Positions 7,811 to 14,822 of a stretch of DNA of 18,060 nucleotides are shown here, one piece after another. A program made the position numbers and the translations under genes. The stretch lies in contig CAUWFE010000029.1 of the NCBI GenBank assembly GCA_963558185.1, forward strand, positions 1 through 18,060. The letters run 5' to 3'. Origin of the DNA: UMGS1663 sp963558185. GTDB taxonomy: Bacteria > Bacillota > Clostridia > TANB77 > CAG-508. Under the pieces are notes generated by a model, which was given only the letters and a program-made list of their open reading frames with translations, was not told the DNA's origin and ran no database searches. Each line of letters starts with the position of its first letter. Positions within the stretch are counted from its first letter, which is position 1.

Positions 7811-7853
7811 TTGAAATATAATCTTTTCATTTAATTCAAAGATTATATTTCAA
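7811..7853. repeat. 16-bp perfect inverted repeat downstream of smc
   Basis: Bases 7811-7826 and 7838-7853 are perfect inverse complements, separated by 11 nt. The stem is almost pure A/T and lacks a following T-run, so it is a poor terminator by itself; a better one lies at 7897. Blocks in and after this repeat (GAATG, AAATATAA, TTTTCATT, TTCTAG, CTAGTAAC) recur in the same order at 12556-12654. Confidence 0.75.
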
Positions 7854-7896
7854 TAGTTCTAGTAAAAAATAACTAGTAACCTGTGAATATTTTTTT

Positions 7897-7942
7897 AATC
7901 TTGCTATTTAACTAAAGTTACAATAGCAAGATTATTTTTTTT
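7897..7942 (+). terminator. Rho-independent terminator of smc
   Basis: A 12-bp perfect stem (7897-7908 with 7922-7933) is followed by a run of T at 7935-7942. The polarity is plus, so it ends the nucleosidase-smc transcript. The T-run touches the stop codon of the convergent ytaF gene. On the minus strand the stem is followed by A, so it would not serve ytaF well. Confidence 0.85.
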
Positions 7943-8478
7943 CAAAATAGTTTAAAAAAGCCTAATATAATTAATATCAACCCAGAAAAAATATTCCAAA
8001 AATTATCTGAAATACGTAGTTTTATACGAATAATATTAGAAATATATTTACCCATCATTAAGAATAGTATATTAAAAAGAGAAACAAAAACAGGGAAAAA
8101 TATATAATTTATGTCCATATTTCCAATTCCGAAGCTAATACTTATTGCATCCATAGAAAGAACAAGACCTAAAAAGCATGCTTCTTTAGCATCAATACTG
8201 TTAGAATGATCAAAATCTAAATCTTCTTGTTTATGAAAAATAATCCATAAGCCCATAAAAATTAAAATTGCAGGCCCAAGTAAATAAGAAAAACTAGAAC
8301 CAATAAAAACAGCAAAAATACTTCCTAAAAATATAGAAATATACGATATAAGCATAGAAATTACAAATATAATAGCTATAGCCATAAAATTTAATTTTGT
8401 ATTTTTCATACCATATGTAATTCCGATACCAAATGAATCAATACTAATTACAAAAGCTAGTAAAATAGAATAAATCAA
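7942..8478 (-). CDS. ytaF: YtaF-like membrane protein of the MntP family
   Basis: A 178-residue, very hydrophobic protein with about six membrane segments in two related halves. Each half begins with the family motif: SIDSFGIGITYG near residues 12-23 and SMDAISISFGIG near 108-119. The conserved Asp residues match the acidic positions of the manganese exporter MntP. In B. subtilis YtaF is annotated as a sporulation membrane protein of unknown mechanism, so metal transport here is inferred from the family. The start is TTG, supported by GAGGTG 8 nt upstream (8487-8492). That Shine-Dalgarno sits inside a hairpin, listed separately. It converges on smc and diverges from the Ca2+-ATPase gene. Confidence 0.85.
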   Translation of the reverse strand: MIYSILLAFVISIDSFGIGITYGMKNTKLNFMAIAIIFVISMLISYISIFLGSIFAVFIGSSFSYLLGPAILIFMGLWIIFHKQEDLDFDHSNSIDAKEACFLGLVLSMDAISISFGIGNMDINYIFFPVFVSLFNILFLMMGKYISNIIRIKLRISDNFWNIFSGLILIILGFFKLF

Positions 8479-8488
8479 AAGACTATCA

Positions 8489-8515
8489 CCTCATAATATT
8501 TTATGTATTGTGAGG
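8489..8515 (-). promoter_or_regulatory. Hairpin covering the ytaF Shine-Dalgarno
   Basis: In the ytaF mRNA, bases 8515-8506 pair with 8498-8489 (9 pairs, one internal mismatch at 8494/8510, 7-nt loop). The paired 3' arm contains GAGG of the GAGGTG ribosome binding site for the TTG start. The structure could hold translation down until melted or displaced. I looked for the yybP-ykoY manganese riboswitch pattern often found before MntP-family genes and did not see it. Confidence 0.45.
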
Positions 8516-8531
8516 CTAAAAGTGACTTTTT

Positions 8532-8561
8532 TCGACAATATATTAATTAAAAATTTATATA
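8532..8561 (+). promoter_or_regulatory. Possible promoter of the P-type ATPase gene
   Basis: TCGACA (8532-8537), an 18-nt spacer, then TATATA (8556-8561), about 65 nt before the ATG. It is only a moderate match to consensus, in a stretch where A/T-rich look-alikes are common. Confidence 0.35.
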
Positions 8562-8625
8562 TAAATAGCGTCATAAAAAAATGATACAAGCATATACATA
8601 AATTAAAACATAACAAAGGAGAGGA

Positions 8626-11313
8626 ATGTATATGTTAAGTAAACAAAAAAATAAGCAATGTGATGCAAAAAAAGAACAAAAGTATTGGCATACAATAAAA
8701 AAAGAAGAAATAGAAAAAATGTTACATACTGATTTAAAAAATGGGATTACCGAAGAAGAGGCAAAGAAGCGATTACAGGAATATGGAAAAAATATATTAG
8801 AAGAAAAAAAGAAAGAAAATATCTTTGTAAAATTTATAAAACAATTTAATGATTTTATGATAATTATACTAATAATAGCAGCTATTGTTTCTGCAATTAT
8901 TGCAATGGCAGAAGGTACAGGAGATTATTTAGACTCTGCAATTATAATAGCTATTGTAATTTTAAATGCAATAATGGGGCTAGTACAAGAGGCAAAAGCA
9001 GAAAAATCACTAGAAGCATTAAAAAATATGACAGCACCACTTGCAAAAATTAAAAGAGATGGAAAAACAATTACTATTGCAACTGAAAATGTAGTACCAG
9101 GTGACCTTATTATATTAGAAGCAGGAAATTATGTACCAGCAGATGCTAGAATATTAGAATGTTCAAATTTAAAAGTAGAAGAATCTAATTTAACAGGAGA
9201 AACATTAGCAGTAGAAAAAATGCAAGCTGAAATAAAAGAAAAAGAGGTACCAATAGGAGATATGTTAAACATGGTACATGCCTCTACAATAGTTGTTAAT
9301 GGACATGGAACAGCAATTGTAACAGAAACAGGGATGAACACAAAAGTTGGTAAAATAGCAAAATTAATTATAGAAGATGAATCACCACAAACTCCAATTC
9401 AAAAAAAATTAGCAGAAGTAGGTAAAAGTTTAGGAATAGGCTGTTTAATAATTTGTATAATAATATTTGTAATAGGAATATTTAAGAAAATACCACTATT
9501 AGAAATGTTTATGACATCTGTAGGTTTAGCAGTTGCAGCAATTCCAGAAGGTCTACCAGCAATAGTTACAATTATGCTTTCAATAGGAGTTACAAAAATG
9601 GCAAAGAAAAATAGCATCATTAGAAAATTGCCAGCAGTAGAAACTTTAGGAAGCAGTAATGTAATTTGCTCAGATAAAACAGGAACACTTACACAAAATA
9701 AAATGCAAGTAGTTAAAAATTATACAACAGGAAGAACAAGCAAGTATTTAATTGAGTTAGCATGTATGTGCACAGACTGTGAAGTAACTGTGGAAAACGG
9801 TAAGAGCAAAGTACAAGGAGAGCCAACAGAAGTAGCAATATTAGAAGCAGCAATTTCACAAAATATACAAAAACAAGAATTATATCAAAATATGCCTAGA
9901 GTATCAGATATACCATTTGATTCTAGTAGAAAAATGATGACAACTATTCATAAAATAGGAAATAAATATATATCTATTACTAAAGGCGCACCAGATGTTT
10001 TATTAGAAAATTGCAAATTTTATGATAATGGAGAACAAAAAATAATTTTAGACGATAAAAAGAAATCTCAAATAATACAAAATAATGAAAATATGGCAGA
10101 ACATGCACTAAGAGTTATAGCAGTAGGATATAGAATTTTAGAAAGTGAAAATACAAATAATATAGAAAATGAATTAATATTTGTTGGTTTAATAGGAATG
10201 ATAGACCCACCACGTAAAGGAGTAAAAGAAGCAGTACTACAATGTAGAAAAGCAGGAATAAAAACAGTAATGATTACAGGTGACCATGTTATCACGGCAA
10301 AAGCAATTGCAAAAGAACTAGGAATTTTAAAACCATATGATTTAGCAATGACAGGTAAGGAATTAGATAAAATAGACCAAAAAACATTAGAAAAAAATAT
10401 AATGAAATACTCTGTATTTGCAAGAGTTTCACCAGAACATAAAGTTAGAATAGTAAAAGCTTTTCAAAGCACTGGGGCTGTTGTTGCAATGACTGGAGAT
10501 GGAGTAAATGATGCTCCAGCATTAAAAAAGGCAGATATAGGTATTGCTATGGGTAAAAATGGAACAGATGTAGCAAAAAATGCTGCCGATATGATTTTAG
10601 CAGATGATAATTTTGTTACAATAGTAGAAGCTGTAAAACAAGGAAGAGGGATATTTAAAAATATACAAAAAGCAATACACTTTTTAATAGCTACAAATAT
10701 TGGTGAAATAGTAACAATATTTATGGGGTTAGTTTTAGGTTTAAAAACACCTTTACTGGCAATACAATTATTATGGATAAACTTAGTAACCGACTCTTTC
10801 CCAGCAATTGCATTAGGTTTAGAACCTGTAAATGAACAAATTATGAAAGAAAAGCCACGTGATTCTAAAAAGAGTATTTTTGCAGATGGTTTATTTGCAA
10901 AGATTTTCACAGAAGGTGTAATGCTTGGAATGCTTACATTATTTGCTTTTAGTTTAGGAAATTATTTGTATGGTTTAGAAGTTGCAAGAACAATGGCCTT
11001 CGTATCATTAGGGATATTAGAATTAGTACATAGTTTTAATATTAAAAGTGAAGAATCAATATTTAAAATAGGAATTTTAGAAAATAAATATTTATTAGGT
11101 TCATTTTTATTAGGAATTTTTATGCAAGTGATTGTAGTAGTTGTAAAACCAATTGCAGAAATATTTGACTTAGTAGCATTAAACAATACTCAATGGTTAC
11201 TTACAATATTAATTTCTATAATGCCAATAGTAATTATAGAATTGCAGAAAAAATTTAATGAAATTAAATTTGGAAGAAAAGTGTATGTGCAAGAGAAAAA
11301 AATATTAAATTAG
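8626..11313 (+). CDS. Ca2+-translocating P-type ATPase (SERCA-like, P2A)
   Basis: An 895-residue membrane pump that exports cations at the cost of ATP. It has an N-terminal cation-ATPase domain, the actuator motif TGET (190-193), the phosphorylation site DKTGTLT (D350), a KGAP nucleotide-domain motif, and the hinge TGDGVNDAP (623-631). About ten membrane helices are expected. The Ca2+-binding set of SERCA pumps is recognisable: PEGLP in M4 (307-311), N691-x-x-E694 in M5, N719-L-V-T-D723 in M6, and an acidic residue in M8 (GILELVHS). This favours calcium over sodium or heavy metals. AAAGGAG precedes two in-frame ATGs at 8626 and 8632; the second has the more usual 10-nt spacing, so the N-terminus may be two residues shorter. 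It stands alone, with no clear terminator after it. Confidence 0.95.
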   Translation: MYMLSKQKNKQCDAKKEQKYWHTIKKEEIEKMLHTDLKNGITEEEAKKRLQEYGKNILEEKKKENIFVKFIKQFNDFMIIILIIAAIVSAIIAMAEGTGDYLDSAIIIAIVILNAIMGLVQEAKAEKSLEALKNMTAPLAKIKRDGKTITIATENVVPGDLIILEAGNYVPADARILECSNLKVEESNLTGETLAVEKMQAEIKEKEVPIGDMLNMVHASTIVVNGHGTAIVTETGMNTKVGKIAKLIIEDESPQTPIQKKLAEVGKSLGIGCLIICIIIFVIGIFKKIPLLEMFMTSVGLAVAAIPEGLPAIVTIMLSIGVTKMAKKNSIIRKLPAVETLGSSNVICSDKTGTLTQNKMQVVKNYTTGRTSKYLIELACMCTDCEVTVENGKSKVQGEPTEVAILEAAISQNIQKQELYQNMPRVSDIPFDSSRKMMTTIHKIGNKYISITKGAPDVLLENCKFYDNGEQKIILDDKKKSQIIQNNENMAEHALRVIAVGYRILESENTNNIENELIFVGLIGMIDPPRKGVKEAVLQCRKAGIKTVMITGDHVITAKAIAKELGILKPYDLAMTGKELDKIDQKTLEKNIMKYSVFARVSPEHKVRIVKAFQSTGAVVAMTGDGVNDAPALKKADIGIAMGKNGTDVAKNAADMILADDNFVTIVEAVKQGRGIFKNIQKAIHFLIATNIGEIVTIFMGLVLGLKTPLLAIQLLWINLVTDSFPAIALGLEPVNEQIMKEKPRDSKKSIFADGLFAKIFTEGVMLGMLTLFAFSLGNYLYGLEVARTMAFVSLGILELVHSFNIKSEESIFKIGILENKYLLGSFLLGIFMQVIVVVVKPIAEIFDLVALNNTQWLLTILISIMPIVIIELQKKFNEIKFGRKVYVQEKKILN

Positions 11314-11457
11314 TAAATAATAAAATGTCAATAGTAGAAAAAACGAGAAAAAGTGAGGAAAATTAAGGAAAAGTTAGTAAATAATAGAAAAATCAAAAAA
11401 ATATTATGCTAATATTAACAATAAAAGTATAAAATTATCAGGTTTAGAATAAATTAT

Positions 11458-11486
11458 TTGAAAATGATTACAATATATAGTATAAT
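11458..11486 (+). promoter_or_regulatory. Promoter of the M23 peptidase gene
   Basis: TTGAAA (11458-11463), a 17-nt spacer and TATAAT (11481-11486): a near-consensus vegetative promoter about 30 nt before the start codon. Confidence 0.75.
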
Positions 11487-11516
11487 TAAAATGTTGCTGT
11501 ATAAGCAAAAAGGAGT

Positions 11517-12497
11517 GTGAAATTTATTTTTAACCTGAAATTAAAAAATTGTACGAAAGATATTGTAAGGCTACTTATGTTGTTACTAATTGCTTTTGCA
11601 ATTGTAGTTACAATTATTTTAATCAAATTTAAACCTGTATATGAAGTTAGCATAGATGGAGTACAGGTTGGTTATATACAAGATAAAAATAGTTTTGAAA
11701 ACTTAATACAAGAAGAAATTGTAAATAAACAAGGAGATAACATAGCATTTACAGATTTAACAAAAACACCAACTTATAAATTAACAATGGCAGATGTAAA
11801 ACAAACAAACGAAAGTGAAATATTTACTCAAATACAAGAATCATCTATAACAACATATCGTTTATATGCAGTAGCAGTAAATGATGAACAAAGAAGCGTA
11901 GTAAATTCTAAAGAAGAAGCAGAACTTGCAGTAGAAAACTTAAAGCAAGAATATTCAGATAAAATAGAAAATTTAAATATTACAGTGCAAGAAGTATTTA
12001 CACAAGATATAAATACTCCAACTGTAGAAGTAGCATCTGTAGTAACAAATTTAGAAGAAGAATTTGAAGAACAAATAGCAATTCAAAAAGAAATAGAAGC
12101 TTCTACATTTAATGGAGTTTACTTTAGTGTAAAACCAGTAAGTGGTCATATTACATCAAGATTTGGTGCAAGGGAAAGTATAAGAACTCATGCACACAAA
12201 GGAATGGATATTGCAGCACCACGAGGAACACAAATAAAAGCTTCAGCAGATGGAAAAATTTCTTATTCTGGCTGGATGGGTGGATATGGTAATTTAATAA
12301 TAATTGACCATGGAAATGGAATACAAACATATTATGGTCATTGTAGTAAATTATATGCTAAAGTAGGAGAGCAAGTAACAGCAGGAGATGTTATTGCAGC
12401 AGTAGGTTCAACAGGAAATTCAACAGGAAATCACTTGCATTTTGAAATTAGAAAAAATGGAACTCAAATAAATCCACAAAAATATGTATATCGTTAA
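11517..12497 (+). CDS. Membrane-anchored M23 (LytM/DD-endopeptidase-type) metallopeptidase
   Basis: A 326-residue protein that probably trims cell-wall peptide crosslinks on the outer face of the membrane. A single membrane segment (about residues 18-38) is followed by an extracellular region of about 160 residues containing a GxxVGYIQDKxxFE-type repeat, and then a C-terminal M23 domain (about 205-326). The zinc ligands are visible: H227 and D231 in HKGMD, and HLH at 306-308, with the YYGH His between them. The catalytic set looks complete, so it should be active and not a degenerate activator. The frame begins with GTG only 1 nt after AGGAG, which is unusually close; no later start keeps the membrane segment and a good spacing, so the exact N-terminus is open. 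Confidence 0.92.
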   Translation: MKFIFNLKLKNCTKDIVRLLMLLLIAFAIVVTIILIKFKPVYEVSIDGVQVGYIQDKNSFENLIQEEIVNKQGDNIAFTDLTKTPTYKLTMADVKQTNESEIFTQIQESSITTYRLYAVAVNDEQRSVVNSKEEAELAVENLKQEYSDKIENLNITVQEVFTQDINTPTVEVASVVTNLEEEFEEQIAIQKEIEASTFNGVYFSVKPVSGHITSRFGARESIRTHAHKGMDIAAPRGTQIKASADGKISYSGWMGGYGNLIIIDHGNGIQTYYGHCSKLYAKVGEQVTAGDVIAAVGSTGNSTGNHLHFEIRKNGTQINPQKYVYR

Positions 12498-12520
12498 AAT
12501 ATAAAAAATAGCAATTGAAA

Positions 12521-12654
12521 GTTACTAGATAATGTTTTCAGTAAATTAATACAAGGAATGTCTTAAAATATAAGTTTTCATTACATTCCTTAAGATTTAC
12601 TACGAAATTTAAGAAATTCTAGCAACAATAATAAAAAAGCTATTATCTAGTAAC
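12521..12654. repeat. Nested inverted-repeat element in the M23-era intergenic region
   Basis: Three inverted repeats are nested inside one another: 13 bp outer arms (12521-12533 with 12642-12654, GTTACTAGATAAT and its complement), 6 bp middle arms (12541-12546 with 12595-12600), and 9 bp inner arms (12553-12561 with 12583-12591). There is no coding capacity. The layout fits a folded 3' untranslated RNA or a small non-autonomous mobile repeat. Its inner and right-hand blocks resemble 7804-7880 downstream of smc. With the terminator and promoter below, this accounts for the 346-bp gap before era. Confidence 0.65.
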
Positions 12655-12660
12655 AATTGA

Positions 12661-12682
12661 AATAACAATTGTTATTTTTTTA
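12661..12682 (+). terminator. Weak terminator-like palindrome before era
   Basis: A 16-base perfect palindrome (12661-12676), able to form a 6-bp stem with a 4-nt loop, runs straight into a T-run ending near 12682. The stem is A/T-rich and weak. It would end the M23 transcript after the nested repeat. Confidence 0.5.
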
Positions 12683-12701
12683 TTGAATAAAAGCATTTTT
12701 T

Positions 12702-12762
12702 TTGATATAGTTAATAATAATTACTAAATTCTACAAATTTAGCAAAACAAATATAGTATAAT
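12702..12762 (+). promoter_or_regulatory. Candidate promoters of the era-yqzL-recO unit
   Basis: Two candidates are seen. One is TTGATA (12702-12707), 17 nt, TAAATT (12725-12730). The other is a consensus TATAAT (12757-12762) with a poor -35. Either would give a leader of about 75-110 nt before era. The sequence alone does not choose between them. Confidence 0.45.
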
Positions 12763-12843
12763 TTAATCGTAATAATTAAAAAGTGTAATATATAGAGAAA
12801 ATAAAGTTTTTTGAAACTATAATTTTAAAACTTTTGGAAAGGA

Positions 12844-13764
12844 ATGAACTTAAAAATGGAAGAAAATTTTAAATCAGGTTTTGTTTCAATGATTGGAAGA
12901 ACAAATGTAGGAAAATCTACAATTTTAAACGCTTTAGTAGGAGAAAAAGTTTCAGCAGTTGCAAATAAAACACAAACTACAAGAACAGCAATTAGAGCCA
13001 TAGTAAATAGAGAAAATTCACAAATAATTTTTATAGATACACCAGGAATTCATAAGCCAAAAAGCAAATTAAGTGAAACAATGATGGAAACTACATTTAC
13101 ATTTACAACAGATGTAGATGTAATACTATTTGTAATAGATGCAACTTCAGAGGAAATTGGAAGAGGAGATACAAGAATATTAGAAAAGTTAAAAGAAAAT
13201 AATAAAAAAGTAATTTTAGTAATGAATAAAATTGACATGGTTCAGAATAAAGAAAAATTATTAAAATTAATAAAATTATATCAAGCAGAATATGATTTTT
13301 GTGCAGTAGTACCAGTTTCAGCAACTAAAAAAGAAAATATAGAAACACTATTACAAGAAATAGAAAATAACTTAAAACCAGGTCCAGCATATTATGATAA
13401 AGAAGAGTATACAGATCAAACTTTAAGACAACTAGCAGAAGAAACAGTAAGAGAAAAAGCACTAAGGTTATTACAAGATGAAATTCCACATGGAATTTAT
13501 GTAGAAACCGAAAAAATGAAACTAAAAAAGACAGCAAATAAAGAACCAATATATCATATAGAAGAAACTATTTATTGTATAAGAGATTCACATAAGGGAA
13601 TAATAATAGGAAAAAACGGAAGTATGTTAAAGAAAATAGGAACATATGCAAGAGAAGACTTAGAAAAAATACTAGGAACAAAAGTAAACTTACAATTGTG
13701 GGTTAAAGTAAATAAAGACTGGATTAACAACGAAAAAGTAGTTAGCAAATTTAAATTAAAGTAA
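12844..13764 (+). CDS. era: GTPase Era
   Basis: A 306-residue essential GTPase that binds 16S rRNA and helps 30S ribosome maturation. The G1 loop GRTNVGKST is at 18-26 (Thr replaces the usual Pro). The G2-region QTTR, G3 DTPG (D65), G4 NKID (128-131) and a G5 SATKKE follow. The C-terminal KH RNA-binding domain contains IIIGKNGSM near 250 and LWVKVNKDW near 290. Its length is normal for the family. Two in-frame ATGs (12844 and 12856) are possible starts; GGA at 12836-12838 suits the first, AGGA at 12840-12843 the second. It is followed after 74 nt by yqzL and then recO, the usual Bacillota order. Confidence 0.97.
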   Translation: MNLKMEENFKSGFVSMIGRTNVGKSTILNALVGEKVSAVANKTQTTRTAIRAIVNRENSQIIFIDTPGIHKPKSKLSETMMETTFTFTTDVDVILFVIDATSEEIGRGDTRILEKLKENNKKVILVMNKIDMVQNKEKLLKLIKLYQAEYDFCAVVPVSATKKENIETLLQEIENNLKPGPAYYDKEEYTDQTLRQLAEETVREKALRLLQDEIPHGIYVETEKMKLKKTANKEPIYHIEETIYCIRDSHKGIIIGKNGSMLKKIGTYAREDLEKILGTKVNLQLWVKVNKDWINNEKVVSKFKLK

Positions 13765-13838
13765 AAATTTTCAAGTATAATTTTTTATAAAAAAGGGAAA
13801 CTAAGGAAAAATATAAAATTTTAAAGGAGATGAATAGT

Positions 13839-14009
13839 ATGATAAAACAAATGGCTTGGAATACCTTTAAAAACACAGGAAGTATTGATTCATACTTAGA
13901 ATTAGTACAACTAGAGAACATGGAAAAAAAAGAAAATATACAAACAAATAATATTCAAAATAACTTAGGAAAAAATATAGGAATTGATACAGAATTTTAT
14001 AAAAAATAA
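13839..14009 (+). CDS. yqzL: YqzL-like small protein
   Basis: A 56-residue protein of unknown function. The N-terminal half (AWNTFKNTGSIDSYLEL) matches the pattern of YqzL, a small protein encoded between era and recO in many Bacillota: an aromatic-rich W-x-x-F start, a TG-x-I, and a Y-L helix. The C-terminal half is Asn/Lys-rich and not conserved to my knowledge. AAAGGAGA (13823-13830) lies 8 nt before the ATG at 13839; another in-frame ATG at 13830 touches the Shine-Dalgarno and is less likely. The recO start follows after 15 nt. The assignment rests on position and the short motif. Confidence 0.75.
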   Translation: MIKQMAWNTFKNTGSIDSYLELVQLENMEKKENIQTNNIQNNLGKNIGIDTEFYKK

Positions 14010-14024
14010 TAAAAGGAAAAACAG

Positions 14025-14744
14025 ATGGGAACTATAAAAGTAAAAGGAATTGTAATAAAAGAAAGCAACATGGGAGACTTTGATAAAATGATTACTTTAT
14101 TAACTCCAAATGGAAGAATTGAGTGTTCGGCAAAAGGTGCAAGAAGACCCAAAAGCCAATTAATGTCTGCAACTCAATTCTTATGTTTTGGAGAATATAT
14201 GATATTTAAAAGTTCATCACATACATATACTTTAAATTCTTGTGAAACTATAGAGCTATTTTATAACATTAGAATAGACTTAGATAAATTAGAATATGCA
14301 GCAAATATAACAAAAATTATACAAGATGTTACATATGAAAATCAAAGTACCTATAAAATTTTACAGTTATACTTAAATACTTTGTATGTTATATCAAATA
14401 CAACAATGGAATTAGATTTTATAACATCAATATTTAAATTAAGATTAATTAGCTTATTAGGTTTGACTCCCAATATTAGTGAGTGCGTAGAATGTGGAGA
14501 AAAAAATATAGAAAAATTAACATCATTTAGCATTTTAGATAATGGTGTTAAATGTAAAACTTGTAGTAAGCAAGATACAGGTGCCATAGGAATAAATATA
14601 ACAATATTAAAAGCAATATATTATATAATAAAAGCACCAGCAAAAAAAATATATTCTTTTAATATGTCAGAAGAAAATAAAAAAACATTGCAATTAATAG
14701 CAAAAATATATACAAATGAAAAATTAGAAAAGGAATATAAATAA
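14025..14744 (+). CDS. recO: DNA repair protein RecO
   Basis: A 239-residue recombination mediator that works with RecR and RecF to load RecA and anneal single strands. The N-terminal OB fold is about residues 1-80 (GIVIKESNMGDFDKMITLLT and a GARRPKS loop). A helical region follows, and then a zinc finger of four Cys (C154-x-x-C157 and C177-x-x-C180), which is present in Gram-positive RecO. Its length is normal. AGGA lies 7 nt before the ATG. It is the last gene of the era-yqzL-recO unit. No convincing terminator follows before the tagO promoter. Confidence 0.95.
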   Translation: MGTIKVKGIVIKESNMGDFDKMITLLTPNGRIECSAKGARRPKSQLMSATQFLCFGEYMIFKSSSHTYTLNSCETIELFYNIRIDLDKLEYAANITKIIQDVTYENQSTYKILQLYLNTLYVISNTTMELDFITSIFKLRLISLLGLTPNISECVECGEKNIEKLTSFSILDNGVKCKTCSKQDTGAIGINITILKAIYYIIKAPAKKIYSFNMSEENKKTLQLIAKIYTNEKLEKEYK

Positions 14745-14768
14745 TTTACAAAAAAATGTGTTAAAATA

Positions 14769-14797
14769 TTGCGTAAGTGTAATATATGTGTTATATT
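14769..14797 (+). promoter_or_regulatory. Promoter of the tagO-rubredoxin gene
   Basis: TTGCGT (14769-14774), a 17-nt spacer and TATATT (14792-14797). The transcript would start around 14804, just at or before the start-site hairpin, giving a leader of about 15 nt. Confidence 0.6.
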
Positions 14798-14802
14798 AAA
14801 AA

Positions 14803-14822
14803 ACATAGGAGGTAGCCTATGT
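14803..14822 (+). promoter_or_regulatory. Hairpin enclosing the tagO Shine-Dalgarno and start codon
   Basis: ACATAGG (14803-14809) and CCTATGT (14816-14822) are perfect complements around a 6-nt loop. The Shine-Dalgarno AGGAGGT (14807-14813) is half in the stem and half in the loop, and the ATG start (14819-14821) is inside the 3' arm. If the transcript includes the 5' arm, initiation would need this stem to open. Confidence 0.5.

Noticed and set aside
8479..8625. A manganese (yybP-ykoY) riboswitch ahead of ytaF or the ATPase
   Set aside because: The conserved paired-loop core could not be found on either strand; only a simple hairpin over the ytaF Shine-Dalgarno was seen.
9129..11186. Antisense frames within the P-type ATPase gene
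   Set aside because: The composition mirrors the sense codons, and none has a plausible start signal or domain.
11310..11386. A 13-base direct repeat (TTAGTAAATAATA at 11310-11322 and 11374-11386)
   Set aside because: It is short and low-complexity, with one copy overlapping the ATPase stop codon. There is no associated inverted repeat or gene, so chance in A/T-rich DNA is likely.
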